Assembly: GCA_039519185.1 (NCBI GenBank)
Contig: CM076847.1
Span: forward strand, 28,269,251 to 28,333,250
DNA: 64,000 bases
Origin: Astragalus membranaceus
Taxonomy: Eukaryota > Streptophyta > Magnoliopsida > Fabales > Fabaceae
Direction of reading: 5' to 3'
Shown: positions 1-11,814 of the stretch, in pieces
How positions within the stretch are numbered: the first letter of the stretch is position 1
Layout: every line of letters begins with the position of its first letter
The notes under the pieces: generated by a model
What the model saw: the letters and a program-made list of their open reading frames with translations, nothing else
The model's database searches: none
Told to the model about the DNA's origin: nothing
Program-made: the position numbers and the translations under genes

Positions 1-780
1 AATGTTGATCAAGAAGCAGTAATACGGTTTATCCGAAATCATATTATTTATAGGTATGGAATTCCAGAAACCATAACTACAGATCAGGGTTCTGTTTTCA
101 CTGGTCGAAAAATGGTGGAATTTGCTTCTGAAATTGGTTTTAAGTTATTAACTTCGACACCATATTATGCACAAGCCAATGGTCAAGTGGAAGCTGCCAA
201 TAAGATCATTATTAACTTGATTAAAAAGCATGTTGGGCAAAAACCCAGAAATTGGCATAACACTTTGGATCAAGTTTTATGGGCTTGTAGAAATTCACCC
301 AAAGAATCTATCAATGCTACTCCATACAGGTTAACCTTTGGACACGATGCAGTATTGCCTGTTGAAATCTGTTTACAATCAACAAGAATTCAAAGACAGT
401 ATGAAATTCCTTTTGATCATTATTGGAATATGATGCTTGATGAGTTAGTTGATTTAGACGAAGAAAGGTTGTTAGCTTTGGAAATGCTTATTCGACAGAA
501 GGAAAGAGTAGCTAAAACTTATAACAAAAAGGTTAAGTTAAAAACCTTTAATTCAGGTGATTTAGTTTGGAAAGTGTTGTTGCCTATGGATAAAAAAGAT
601 AGAGTTTTGGGTAAATGGTCACCTAGTTGGGAAGGTCCACTTCGCATATTGCAATGTTTTTCTAATGGGGCATACGAAGTCGAAGAATTGGGTGACGAAA
701 ACAGAATCTTCAAAATAAATGGCAAGTATTTAAGACAGTATAAGCCAACATTAAACGAAGTTAGAATCGAGCAAAGATAA
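1..780 (+). CDS. Ty3/gypsy (Tat-type) integrase, 3' part of pol, truncated by window edge
   Basis: Open from base 1 to the TAA at 778-780; the upstream part lies outside the window. The protein shows the second catalytic Asp of the DDE core (TTDQGSVF, about 80-105), the glutamate segment (NGQVEAANK, about 178-210) and the C-terminal region ending in the W-EGP-R motif (near 628-645) usual for plant gypsy integrases. Integrase joins the cDNA ends to chromosomal DNA. No stop or frameshift is seen in this part, so the piece is well preserved. It is followed, after 85 bases, by the stop codon of a gene on the other strand (866-3919), and further on by the element's 3' LTR (4331-5097). That layout, a long antisense gene between integrase and 3' LTR, points to the Tat lineage (Ogre/Retand-like). 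Lineage is inferred from layout, since RT and RNase H are not visible. Confidence 0.88.
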   Translation, partial: NVDQEAVIRFIRNHIIYRYGIPETITTDQGSVFTGRKMVEFASEIGFKLLTSTPYYAQANGQVEAANKIIINLIKKHVGQKPRNWHNTLDQVLWACRNSPKESINATPYRLTFGHDAVLPVEICLQSTRIQRQYEIPFDHYWNMMLDELVDLDEERLLALEMLIRQKERVAKTYNKKVKLKTFNSGDLVWKVLLPMDKKDRVLGKWSPSWEGPLRILQCFSNGAYEVEELGDENRIFKINGKYLRQYKPTLNEVRIEQR

Positions 781-865
781 AACCGTAAATTGGTTCAAAA
801 TGGTAATGTATTCAATCAAAATAATTACATAGCCATTAAAAGAAATTCTACACTATTACAAGTTA

Positions 866-3800
866 CTAAAGGCTTTGAAGAGAATGCTTGAGCCTGTAGA
901 GGATCTTGGTGCTCACAGCAATTGAAGACTCCAGAAAGCTTAACTCTTTGTCCAGTCGAGCAATAGTGGCTTGGTGTTTTTGAGCATCATCAAAATGTTG
1001 AAGAGCCTCAGTAGCTGCCTTTTCAATCTCCGACTTAGGGGTCTCCATCCTTTGTTGCACTAAACTTTTTTGGTGTTTAGCATTTGCCAGTTTTGTTTGG
1101 AGAATTCTTATCTCTTCATCATAGTGCTGAATTTCTGAATCCCAGTTAGCAAGTTCTTGCTCATCTTCCGTTATTTGAACTTCCAATTCATCAATGGGGG
1201 TTTGAGAAACCTTGAAGGAATTAATTTTTTCTTGATGAAGTACAGCCTCTTGGTCTTTCAACCTGGAAATTTCAGAACGTTTGCTGATGTGAAGTGCAAA
1301 AGTTTCAAAGACTGGCAAAAATTCGATCAGGAAAGCGAAAAGTTTTGCATTAGCCTCTGATTTTAGCAATTTTTGAACGATGTCCTTAATTGCAAAGCTT
1401 TCTGATGGGTTCTCTCCAATCCTAGTAAAGAGATTGCCTTCCAAGACCTTAGCTTTTAATTGTTGAAGCAATTCTTCAGTAGATTCTTGAGTAACAGAGG
1501 TCAAGGAAGTAGTCGAAGCACTGGAGACCATGGCAGGGGAAGAGGAAGAAAGGCTCAGCAAGTGTTTAAGAGCAGCCAAAGGATTTGTCGTCTTCATCAG
1601 CGAAAACTCTTGGTCACTCATAGCGCTACTAGTTGATTCCTTGGTAGAAGCATGTTCTTGAGCCTCAATTTCAGTCGTCTCTTTGCTTGAATCCTTAGCG
1701 CCTGCTACATCTGGTGTTTGCTCGTTGGTTTGCTCAAGTTCCATTTCAACATTCGCGTTAGTAGCAATGTTTGTTCCTTCGACGTCAACAACCATAGGAG
1801 AATTTTGGGTAGTTGGAGTTACTGTGGAGATTTCCACAGGCGTTGATGGTGCAGGCAAAATTTGTTCAGTCGAAGGAAAATTTGGAGCAGCTACAGATTC
1901 GACAACAGGAACTTCGACTGATGTGTGAAGTCTCTTAGGGGAAGGTCCGTGAGATTGCTCTTGTGGTTCTTTGATCACAATCCCTTTAGCCCTTGCTTGG
2001 GATTCGGGTTGCATTCGTTTCCTTGACCGGTGAATAAGAGGCATGTTATCATTATCACTATCAGTATCCTGCGAAAGAGAAACATGAGTTTAAAACATAA
2101 TCAAGTGTTAAAAGAGTCGAAGAAAAGGTCTAGTCAATTAACAAAGATATACCTCTATTTGGGGTAAGCTGGAAGTGGATTTGATCACAAGTTTCTTCTT
2201 TGTTTTGGGTGGTGTTCTTGCTGTTGGCTTGTTTTGCTTTGGTGCTGCTTTAGTGGGCTTTTTCTGTGAAACAGCAGCTGTTCATAACGCAAAGATTTTA
2301 TCAGGTAAATGGTTTTAATTTTTAACTAATGAGGAAAAAAGGGCCATACCTGGGGATTTGTTCTTCTCAGCAATTTGAGAGGGAAAAGCTGAATACAAAA
2401 TTTTCGAAATTTCTGCATCAGTTTTTCCTTTAGAAGCTTTAGTATAGTATCCACCCCACCAATCTTGGAATGTCTTCGTACAAGAAAAGCGTGGTTGAAA
2501 TTTAGCAGGTTCAAAGAGCAAATCTTTGAAACGAAAATTCTTGAAGATTTGGTGATAAGCTTGCTCTGTCTCTGGAGTGTTGAACTCTCTCCTATGCAAG
2601 AAGACCGGAGCCCGTCGAAGTTGGCATAGCCCAAATTGCCTTGAAAAGTAGCTGGGAAAATACTTGCTAATGCCAAGATTGTTTTTGTTGTTGCTTGGGG
2701 ATAGCCTTATCGAAAGAAGAGAGGGCGAAAGATAGGCTTGCCAGATTTGGTTTATCTCTTCGGCATTTTCTGTTGAGTTAGAGGGAAATTCGTTGATGAA
2801 CCAAGATGGTCCATAAGTGTATTTGACAAAAGGCGCCATAGCATCAACGAAAGTAGTGCACTTGTTGAAGATGTCGAAGTACGTGGAAAACGTCTCTTCA
2901 TAAGACAAGTTTTTCTCCCTATTCCTTAATTGTGCTAGTCGAACTCCTTCTGTTCTTCTAGTTGGTAAGGTTGGTCGAATGTCCTTAGGAATAAACAAGT
3001 TCAGCCTTGATTCAAAAGTGGCTAAGAGCCAAAGTTGCATAAGCCACATCGGACCAGCAATGAGCAGTTTGTCAGTTGGTTCGCTTTCTTTCAATTCGAG
3101 GGCAGCACCATCATGATGCTGATAGAGATTTCCTAAAACCAATTTCGCTAAATTGATATTCTTGGCTTTATGGAGTTGAGTGGCCAAAGAAACGAAAACT
3201 TTTGCTACTTGGAGAGAACGGGAGCAAAAGACAAAGCATGACAACCATAGGGTAAGAAAAGCTATATGTTCTGAATCAGACACTTCAGCATTCTCAGTAT
3301 CATGATGATCAGCAATATAAGCACTAAAGGTAGGGTTGTTAAATGAAAAGCCATAGTCGTTGGTGGCCAGTTTAGGGTCAAAGGTTTCACCCAGTGGTTT
3401 CAGACCAGTAATGGCAGCCACATCCAACAGAGTGGGAGATAACATGCCACACTTCAGATGGAGACTATGAGTGGATATATCCCAGAACTGCAATGCTGCT
3501 AGAATCATAGTGCTGTCGTATCTGGGTCCATATTTCGACAGTTGGATAATGTCAAAAATCCCCTGTTCTTGCCAAATGGCTTCCTTTTGGTTTTGAACCT
3601 TGTCAAGCCATGCGATGTAATCACCTTGTTCTACCTTAGGAGCGGATCTAAATACTCTGTTGGGGTTTTTCAGAAATTCTAAATGAAAAGGAGTTTCTTC
3701 AAAAATTCTGGGTTGAAGTTTACGGTGACTAGGAAAAATTGCTTTAACTTCTTCGCTTTCTATGGGGTCAGGAAGAGGACCTAAATAAGCATGGGTAAAA

Positions 3801-3919
3801 GGTTTACCAGCTGGAATAAGTATCTGTTTAAACCAAGTTGGTGAAGGTTCTTCAACGAAGCCTTCAAAGCCATCCACAGCAACTGTTTGTTCTTGAGGTT
3901 GAGCGCTGGAAGAAGCCAT
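866..3919 (-). CDS. Antisense plant mobile domain (PMD, aminotransferase-like) gene inside a Tat-type element, 3 exons, intact
   Basis: Three exons on the minus strand join in frame: 3919-2350, 2277-2153 and 2068-866, with GT..AG introns 2349-2278 and 2152-2069. The exon lengths (1570, 125, 1203) sum to 966 codons including the stop, so about 965 aa with no break. The N-terminal half (roughly residues 90-480) resembles the plant mobile domain: a RYDSTMILAALQFWD stretch, then GMLSPTLLDVAAITGL. A Lys/Pro-rich linker (exon 2) resembles a nuclear localisation signal. The C-terminal third is Ser/Thr-rich and then strongly coiled coil (about 866-1350). PMD proteins are known as host silencing factors (MAIN/MAIL family) and as passengers of retrotransposons and Mutator-like elements; the function here is unknown. 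A TATA box lies upstream at 4076-4083. Its 3' end converges on the integrase stop. Start chosen: the first Met of the long first exon. Confidence 0.8.
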
Positions 3920-4073
3920 CTGTGAAAATAACGAACAAAGAGGGTTGTGTTCTTAGTGGAGATGTCGAAACGATGAAAAAGTTTGAAGCTTTCGTGAAGA
4001 GGCAAGGTTAGCTGAGAAATTTTCAGAGTTTAAGGTTCAAAGGGAGCGTGAGAATGAAGAAGATGAAGTGAAA

Positions 4074-4085
4074 CGTATTTATACG
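4074..4085 (-). promoter_or_regulatory. TATA box of the antisense PMD gene
   Basis: Minus strand reads CGTATAAATACG, a perfect TATA element inside a 12-bp palindrome, about 155 bases upstream of the ATG at 3919. The spacing fits a short 5' UTR. This would give the antisense gene its own transcription start, independent of the LTR promoter at 4722. Confidence 0.55.
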
Positions 4086-4330
4086 TTAGAGGTGCAACGG
4101 TTGCACAGTTACGACGCTTCGCACGTTTGAGATTCTGAAAAGACGTGGTCTACCAACCAAATGACGTGGCCCAATGAAACGGTTCGCTTTATCTGCGTAA
4201 GGTCATGATCATTTTTGCCTATCACCATTTAATGCAAAGTTGTTGGAGGTGACGTTTCGAAATCTTCAAAAATATTCTTTTTCTTCCTTAACACTTGTGC
4301 TGTCGAAAAAGATATTTTTGGGGGGCAATT

Positions 4331-5097
4331 TGTTAGCCTAGAATTTCGACAAGGCTTTTGAGTGGTTAGTTAATAGGGTTTGACTCTTCATTAAAGATCA
4401 TTCATAATGCCTTCGAAAAGAAAAAGTGACATTTAAGTCATCTCAACATGTTTTCGACAGAAGAAGTCTTCACCAATTCGACAGGGAAGAGTTTTCGACA
4501 GGACAGTGTATTCAGGACTTCGTCAAGCAGTTATTGGCAAACAGTTGTGTCGAATTTCAAGACTACGGTTAATACAACGTAGGCAGTATGTGGCATCGAG
4601 CGTGGCACGAAGTCCATCACTGGTTAATGAGACGTAGCCACGTGTCTATAGCAGTTTACATTTCAGTCATTATTCGTAGCCACGTGTCCATAGCAGTTTA
4701 CATTTCAGTCATTATTTTCTGTATAAATAGGAGTTTCTACGTAGAAATCAAGGGTGGCAAATTATTATACCAAACACACAGTTCTGAAACTCTAACTTCC
4801 AAGTCACAGCGAAAACAGAGTAAAAGAATTATTGTACAACGTATGTGAATTTGTGCACCATTTTCTTTACATTTAATGCAATTTATTACTTTCAATACAA
4901 GTCATTTTACATTTCTGCGTTCCATTTTATTACTTCTTTTTCTTTGACTTCCATTTTCATGGTGATTGTCTCCCTTTTAAAATATATTTGTTGACAAACT
5001 GCGGTGTTTAAAGGCAATTGCTTTGGAGATTTCTGGTTTAATCTCACAAACATTTCTAATAAAATCAGTGATTGTTTGCTAAAAACACCAGCGAACA
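4331..5097 (+). mobile_element. 3' LTR of the plus-strand Tat-type element (767 bp)
   Basis: Begins TGTTAGCC at 4331 and ends GCGAACA at 5097, imperfect inverted tips of the TG..CA type. It is preceded by a six-G tract (4320-4325) that can serve as the polypurine tract. A TATA box (TATAAATA, 4722-4729) lies in the middle, with a duplicated G-box block just upstream. The 5' copy is outside the window, so LTR divergence and TSD cannot be checked; the bases after the LTR are ATATG. Confidence 0.72.
4633..4716 (+). repeat. 42-bp tandem duplication with G-box (CACGTG) upstream of the LTR TATA box
   Basis: Two 42-bp copies (4633-4674 and 4675-4716) differ at one visible base. Each holds GCCACGTGTC, a G-box/ABRE-like site bound by plant bZIP and bHLH factors. 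The array ends six bases before the TATA element. A duplicated enhancer next to the promoter is typical of stress-responsive plant LTRs; activity here is inferred. Confidence 0.75.
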
Positions 5098-5999
5098 ATA
5101 TGCAAAACAATATATCAAACTAAATAAAATCTTCCTTTCATATAATTAATTTGTATAAGGGAATCAAAAGAAGTACTTAGTTGAACCATTCTTCAGCCAC
5201 AAACTCAATACCACAAAGTATGTAAAGCCCATCTAACTCAGAAGAATAGGGCAAGTTTAGTAGGGATATTTCTTATTGATTGGAGGGTCTTTGATAGATA
5301 AGAACCAAAAGTATCACATCACTTTAAGCCTCTTTACTCTTTAATATTTATTAATCCATCTTTAAAGTCTGGATTCCAATTCACATTACTATCTGCATAC
5401 AGAAGACCATAAGCAGGTATTATTCAGTTCATTTAAACACAAAATAGGAGTGTTGTCAAGGTCAAACTATTGGACGCCTCCCTAATTTAAGTACACGTGT
5501 GAATCATAATCTGGCTGAGCAATGAAATAATTCATTTACTATCATTAATGTTCACTTCACTAACCAATTCTCAGTCAGCCACCTTTACTATCCACCAGAA
5601 TGAACATAGTTGAAACGGCCTTTTAGCAAAAGAAAATTACCATAAGGAAATGGACAAGTTCGAAAGTTTCCAGAAAAATAACAATTGAAATAAACAAAAG
5701 CAGTTTGCCTCTCGAATCACTCAATCTAAAAGATGTTAGTTTAAACTTTGCTTAAAGGATAGCTCAGGCAGACAAATGAGGTACAACAGAAATATGAATT
5801 CTATTAAAAAAATTCACGCCAACAGAAAGAATCCCGACTTTTTCTAATATTCAATTACGAATAACTTTTCAGTCCCTATAGCCCAAACCATCATACTTGT
5901 GAATTAGGCTTTCAGTTCAACCATGCTACATAATACGATAATATGCTCAGCAAAACATATAAATTCAAAAAAAGGATAAATAAACTATTTATAAAAATG
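5098..5999. other. No recognisable gene; AT-rich flank
   Basis: No open frame above noise, no tandem array and no LTR edge was found in this stretch. It may be old repeat sequence eroded beyond recognition by eye. Confidence 0.5.
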
Positions 6000-6564
6000 T
6001 AAACTCAAACATCAACCAATAGTTTTCAAAGAACAACAATAGATTTCAAGGATTTAAACAAACATATAGGATCCCTTATTTTCCCACATAAAACCATTCA
6101 TGTACCCTATTATAGAGTTAGAACCCCACCCTTACCTGGGTTTTGAAGACTTCGCAATCACCTCCCTATTTCTCACCAAGTTGCGCCTCCACCCTCCTAG
6201 GTTGTAGAAACTTGCGCAGCCCCCTTCCTTGGTTCTCTCTCAAATCCTTATTTTTTTTTTCTTCTGCTTATGACAACTTAACCTAATTTTTACTTACTTA
6301 TACTTCTCTTTATTTTTCTGCTTAGCCCTTATGGGCCACTCTTCACACCGCCCCCCCCTTATATTACTATTTCTACATAAAAATAGGCCCATAAAATAAT
6401 AAGTAATATTATTACTCTAATATTATTTTCTAGGCTTAATCAACCAATTAATTAGATACAAATCAACGTAGCAACTATACTAATAATTCCCAACTTCAAC
6501 AATTCACACACTTAATCATTAAATAAATCAATTAAATAATTAATTAAATATTTGGGGCGTTACA
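6000..6564 (-). repeat. Probable LTR remnant of the TGTAAC..GTTACA family, minus strand
   Basis: Read on the minus strand, the edge at 6564 starts TGTAACGCCCC followed by AT-rich TTTAATTAATTATTT. This resembles the starts of the solo LTRs at 23935 and 26130. Further in, a GA-rich purine stretch is followed by a splice-donor-like AG/GTAAG (near 6136), as in those LTRs. The distal edge is not found, so the copy looks truncated. Confidence 0.4.
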
Positions 6565-9433
6565 AATACCCTTATCTATACTATTGCCCAACACTTTATT
6601 GGAGACCCTTCTTTAATTAAAGATAGGTCTGCAGAATTGTTGTCCAATCTTAGGTGTAAGACTCTTGGTGACTTCAGATGGTATAAAGATACCTTCCTGA
6701 CTAGAGTCTATACCAGAGAAGATAGTCAGCAAGCTTTCTGGAAAGAAAAGTTCTTGGCTGGTCTCCCGAAATCCTTAGGCGATAAAGTTAGGGATAAACT
6801 TCGTAGTCAAAACCCTGATGGCATCATCCAATATCAGCAATTAAGTTATGGTCAACTGATTGCGATCATCCAAAAGGTTGTTTTGAAGATTTGTCAAGAC
6901 GACAAAATCCAGCGACAACTACCCAAAGAAAAGGCCCAAAATTCTAAAGATTTAGGGACCTTCTGTGAGCAATTTGGTCTTCCTTGTGCTAAGAAGGTCG
7001 GGTCTAAAACCAAACTAAAGTCCAATAACGTCTTACCTAGACCAAACTATTATAGGGAAAGACGTTTCAATAAACCCAAACCACAACCTACGGGTCGACC
7101 TGTAAAACATTATGAAAATAATGACAAGCCTAGTAACCCTATTACCTACTTCAAATGTGGCAAACCAGGCCACATCAGCTAGAAACCCAAGGACTTGAAC
7201 CATGGCCCTGACATTGAAGATAAGATTAACAATCTGTTGGTCCAATCTTCAGGAGATACTGATGCAGGATCTTCCGACCAATCTTTAGATAACCTAAACC
7301 AAATTCAAGAGGATGACTTAACGGACTCCTCCAATCACATTAATGTCCTCACTAGAGAACAGGACCTTCTCTTCGAAGCCATTAATGCTATCCCTGATCC
7401 TCAAGAAACGAAAAAAAATCTTAACAAGTTAAGAACCACCCTTGAATCAATACCCCCCAAAAGTCCTCTCATAACCAATTGGTTTAACCTGAAAAATACC
7501 TTGAAGAGGTTAGAGTGAACCAGTGCAAAACCTGTTACTATTCAAGATCTTCAATCTGAGATTAACAATTTGAAAATTGAAATCAATGATCTTAAACAGA
7601 AACAGGCTGAGCATCAATCAACCATAGATCAATGTAGGATTCATTGGCCTGGGAATGAATCATCTTCTGAAGTGCCCGCTTCTGAAGATGATGAAAAGGT
7701 GGAAACACCCAATGATGATTTCTTAGGGATTATCAATTATGTCAAAATGCAAAAGTTTTATATAAACGTCAAAATCATCATAGGTGAGTTCACCCTTGAG
7801 ACAATTGCCCTCTTTGATACTGGGGCAGACTCTAATTGCATCCTTGAAGGTCTTGTTTCTACAAGGTATTTTGAAAAAAACCTCTGAGCAACTTAGTGCT
7901 ACTAACGGCTCTAAACTCAGAATCAATTACAAATTATCCTGTCTCTTACAAAGACAACCAAATCAATTTTCTTAAAGAGGAAATATCTTTTAGGCACATT
8001 GACAACCAGTTGCATAATAAGAATAATCAGCTTAGGGTTAAAGGCCTCTTAGAACAAATCCAATCTACTATTTGTTCTGACCTACCCAATGCTTTCTGGG
8101 AAAGAAAGTACCACATTGTTGAACTTCCTTATGAAAAGGATATTCAGGATAGACAAATCCCTACCAAAGCTAGGCCTATCCAAATGAACCAAGAACTCCT
8201 TCTTGTTTGTCAGAAAGAAATCAAAGACCTTCTGGAAAAGGGGCTCATTCGCTAGAGTAAAAGCCCTCGGTCTTGTTCTGCCTTTTATGTCAACAAACAG
8301 GCTGAGATCGAAAGAGGAATCCCTAGACTGGTCATCAATTACAAACTGCTCAATCAAGCTCTTTTCTGGATTAGGTACCCCATACCTAACAAAAAGGATC
8401 TCCTCAAGAGACTCCATGATGCAAAGATCTTTTCAAAATTTGACATGAAATCTGGGTTTTGGCAAATACAAATCAAAGAAGAAGACAGGTACAAAACTGC
8501 CTTCACAGTCCCATTCGGACAATACGAATGGAACGTCATGCCCTTCGGTTTAAAAAATGCTCCTTCTGAATTTCAAAACATCATGAATGAAATTTTTAAC
8601 CAGTATCAAAAATTTACCATTGTGTATATTGATGATGTTTTAATTTTTTCCCAATCTATTGATCAACATGTCAAACACATCAGCACTTTCATTTCCATAA
8701 TCAAAAGAAATGACCTTGCTGTCTCGAAAACAAAAATCAATCTTTTTCAAACAAAAATTAGATTTCTTGGTCACAACATCCATCAAGGAACTATTATCCC
8801 CATCAGTAGAGCCATTGAGTTCTCAGATAAATTTCCTAATCAAATTATTGACAAAACTTAATTACAAAGACTTCTAGGTTGCCTTAACTATGTTTCTGAT
8901 TTCTTCCCGCAACTTAGTAATCTTATCAAACCTCTCCATGATCGTCTGAGAAAGGATCCTCCCCTCTGGACAAATGTTCATACCAATATTGTCAAACAAA
9001 TCAAATATCAAGTTAAAGAGTTTCCTTGTCTTTACCTCCCCAATCCTGAAACTTTTAAAATTGTCGAAACCGATGCCTCTGACATTGGTTATGGCGGAAT
9101 TTTAAAAAAAGAATTTCTGGGAAGGAACAAGTCATAGCTTTTACTTCTAAGTATTGGAACCCTGCTCAGCAGAATTATTCCGCTGTCAAAAAGGAAGTTT
9201 TGGCAATTGTTCTATCTATCTCAAAATTTCAATCTGATCTTTTAAATCAAAAATTTCTTGTTCGTGTTGATTGCAAATCTGCAAAAGGATGTAAAGAACC
9301 TTGCATCAAAACAAATTTTTGCCAGATGGAAAGCAATTCTGAGCATATTCGATTTTGATATTGAGTATCTTAAAGGATCCGACAATGCCCTCCTTGACTA
9401 TCTCACTCGTGAATACTTACAGGGAAATAATTA
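6565..9433 (+). pseudogene. Endogenous pararetrovirus (Caulimoviridae) polyprotein remnant: capsid/zinc knuckle, protease, RT, RNase H
   Basis: Collinear fragments in all three plus frames follow caulimovirid order. A capsid-like segment (6565-7140) ends in a damaged CCHC knuckle (7147-7182, first Cys replaced and the end cut by a stop). Then come a charged linker, an aspartic protease-like DTGAD site (near 7815), an RT with a YIDDV box (8625-8639) and an RNase H region (about 9060-9430). The RNase H is not followed by an integrase, which separates it from gypsy elements. Breaks include stop codons near 7180, 7516, 8253 and 8859 and frame changes near 7880 and 9120. It cannot encode a working polyprotein. 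The movement-protein part is not seen and may be lost upstream. The genus is uncertain; petuvirus- or florendovirus-like groups are candidates. Confidence 0.75.
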
Positions 9434-9512
9434 ATTCTTCCTCCTTAGGAAGATTCAAAATATTTTCGAAAAATGTCCTTGAGCAAGACAATTGTACCAC
9501 TCTAAGTTAGAA

Positions 9513-9957
9513 AAACTGCTCATCCACCCTGGAACACGGTGATAGTAGTGTCAGTAATGGCATCAAAAACTGTTCTTTCAACACCCTGGAACACAGTGAT
9601 AGTAGTGTCAGTAATGGCATGAAAAACTGTTCCTTTAACTCCCTTGGACATGGTGATTGTAGTGCCAGTAATGGCATGAAAAACTGTTCAGAATTCAATT
9701 ATTATGGTTCTACTAACCCCTTCAATGATTTTGTTTTTTGTAATCATGACTTTATGTCATTTGGTCAAGTTTTCATCATGGCAGACAAAAAGGCATCTCT
9801 CTTTTTGTCCCCTACCAGATCAATCATCACAAGCAGACAAGAAGAATCTGCTTTCATCATTTCGTATCTTGCCAGCTGTCTAAGACATCTTCAATCATGT
9901 CGTCAATCTGAACAGTCCAAGTCAGAAGACTCTTGGATTCCTAACAGTTCAAGTCTT
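9513..9957 (+). CDS. EPRV-associated ORF with three 19-residue repeats, unknown function
   Basis: The frame opens after a TAG at 9510-9512 and runs to the stop at about 9957; the first Met codon in frame is at 9619. Its first part is three in-frame 57-base repeats (9525-9695), each giving about 19 residues with a conserved SNG-KNCS core. The second part is a Phe/Ser-rich tail without a recognised domain. It lies directly downstream of the EPRV RNase H and upstream of the promoter-like leader. That is where some caulimovirids carry an extra ORF, but I do not recognise the product. Confidence 0.4.
9525..9695 (+). repeat. 57-bp tandem repeat, three copies
   Basis: Copies begin at 9525, 9582 and 9639. 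The first two are nearly identical and the third has more changes. The period is a multiple of three and keeps the reading frame. Confidence 0.85.
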
Positions 9958-10039
9958 TAGTGCATAGTGGAGGTCACCTAAGTGCACAGTTCAAGTCATC
10001 AATCATAGGATTCCGAATAGTAGTCCTTTACTGTTCTTT

Positions 10040-10339
10040 CTGGTTAGTAACCGGTTACTATTCAATCTTTCAATTATATATACGTGCTTAGGCATATGTT
10101 AGAGGCACGCTTCATTTCACGCTTCAATTTACACTTCAATTACTTCTCTCTCTAAGTCTAGTAAGAAGTCAGAGCTTGTAAGCTTACTTCTTCCTCTTTT
10201 TCAATCTTCTTCTTCTTCTATCTCTGATCTTCAATCTTGTAACTCATAGACAGTTCTCTGTCTTTAATGGAAGGCTTTGCCTCCTAATCTATGTTTATTT
10301 CTGATTAGTTTTCTGCACTTTTATTTAATTTATTGTTGC
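10040..10339 (+). promoter_or_regulatory. Putative EPRV pregenomic RNA promoter and leader
   Basis: A TATATATA element (about 10075-10082) is followed by a CT-rich stretch and a long non-coding leader, as in the large intergenic region of caulimovirids. No PBS was identified. The tract is cut at 10343 by the Athila-type insertion and resumes at 22559. Function is inferred from position. Confidence 0.4.
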
Positions 10340-10343
10340 ATTC

Positions 10344-11814
10344 TGTTGTGCGAAAAGGTGATGTGCAAGTATACACAATCGCAACAAGTAATATATTGAT
10401 AAGTAAAGTTCGTTCCCACAGGGATTGAAATTAATCTATGAAGTTTAAGTGATTAGAATCTTAGTGAAAAGAATTAAGTAACAAGTGGAGGTAAAAAGTT
10501 GTAAACATTATAAGTTGTGATAAAACAGTATTAAGTTTGCAATACTTAAAAGTGAGTTGGATAGCTCAATAGCATGTAAGTTCCCAAGAGTAATGTTCAG
10601 ATAATATTAGACGCTATAGCGTTAAGCGCTGTAGCGCTTCAGAATCCTTAGACGCTGTAGCGCCTTGGTGGCGTGCCTTTCAGTCACTTTCGTCAGGGCT
10701 ATGTTACAAGACTCCTATGTCTAGGCTCTAAATAAGTTTTACCCCTGTATATTAAGCTCTTACAACATTTGCCTTATGAACTACTACTCCCCTATGTCTA
10801 GAGTTAAGTCGTGCTTCCTTTAAATGTCTTTAAAGGGTTTTCATTCATATCATTCCTTGAGTTCTCTTTGTGAACCATGTCTGTACCCACAAAGTTACCT
10901 TGTTTTAGTTGATCATTCCCAAACCAAGATTGAAAGTATTATGACACAAGGAATAAAACACAAACATCATAATATTATACAAAAGTTACTCAAGGTTCAT
11001 TACATACCAAGAACAATCCAACTACAACAAAGTTAGCTCATCACAAGTTCCATCAACATAATACAACTAGAGAGTATGTATTACCGTATGAAGACAAGAG
11101 AAGAGTGGTTGCAAAAGATGCACTCCAATGATCCCAAGTTGCATACAAGAGATGAAGTTGAGGCGTGAGCAAAACCTTGGATGAAGAACTAGAAAACTCA
11201 GTTAAAACTAAAAGCTTAAATAAAGTGTGTCAATGGAGAGTGGCTACGGTGTCAAGTGTAAGTCTTCTCTTCAAAATTACAACCACTTGTCTACGTCTCT
11301 TTTTCTCTTGGTGAAGCAATCTTAATTAATCTAAATAATATCTAAGTCTTAATAGAATAATAATATTACATGATGATTATTAAACTTAGATATTATCCTT
11401 AAAGCACTTTACAAAAAGTGGTAATGATGGAATACAACAACTATCACATGGGTTCCATTTAGGAGGCGCCAAGTGTAATTTAGCATCCACTTGAAAGTCA
11501 ACAATTCCAGCTGAGAGGAAGAGATAAGGGTGATGACTCATCATGTTCTCAAGTGGCCACACAAATATCTTAATAGTCAGCCGTCATATAACGCTGTAGC
11601 GTTTCCTTGATAGCACACGCTGCAGCGCTAAAGCAAAACATCAAACATATTCACAAAGGCATTGACTATGCCCAACTTTTAAGGAATTGACTTATAACCT
11701 ATATTTATTCTAATACTCATATATTCACATATTTAAGCACTTGAATTAACTGAGAAAGAACCTTGATGTAAGTTTTAGGAGCATAAATAACCTATATAAA
11801 ATAAGGTTATCACA
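10344..11814 (-). repeat. 3' LTR of the Athila-type element
   Basis: Same length as the copy at 21088-22558. Next to it, at 11815-11825, the minus strand reads AAGTTTGGGGG, the polypurine tract. Several CGCTGTAGCG-like palindromes lie inside (about 10612-10665 and 11592-11630). Confidence 0.92.

Noticed and set aside
866..3919. A host PMD gene beside the retrotransposon
   Set aside because: It lies between integrase and 3' LTR of one element with no junction on either side, and Tat elements are known to carry antisense ORFs there. A recent capture cannot be fully excluded.
10824..11036. Identical 70-codon ORFs in both Athila LTRs (also 21568-21780)
   Set aside because: They run against the element's transcription and are duplicated only because the LTRs are; no domain.
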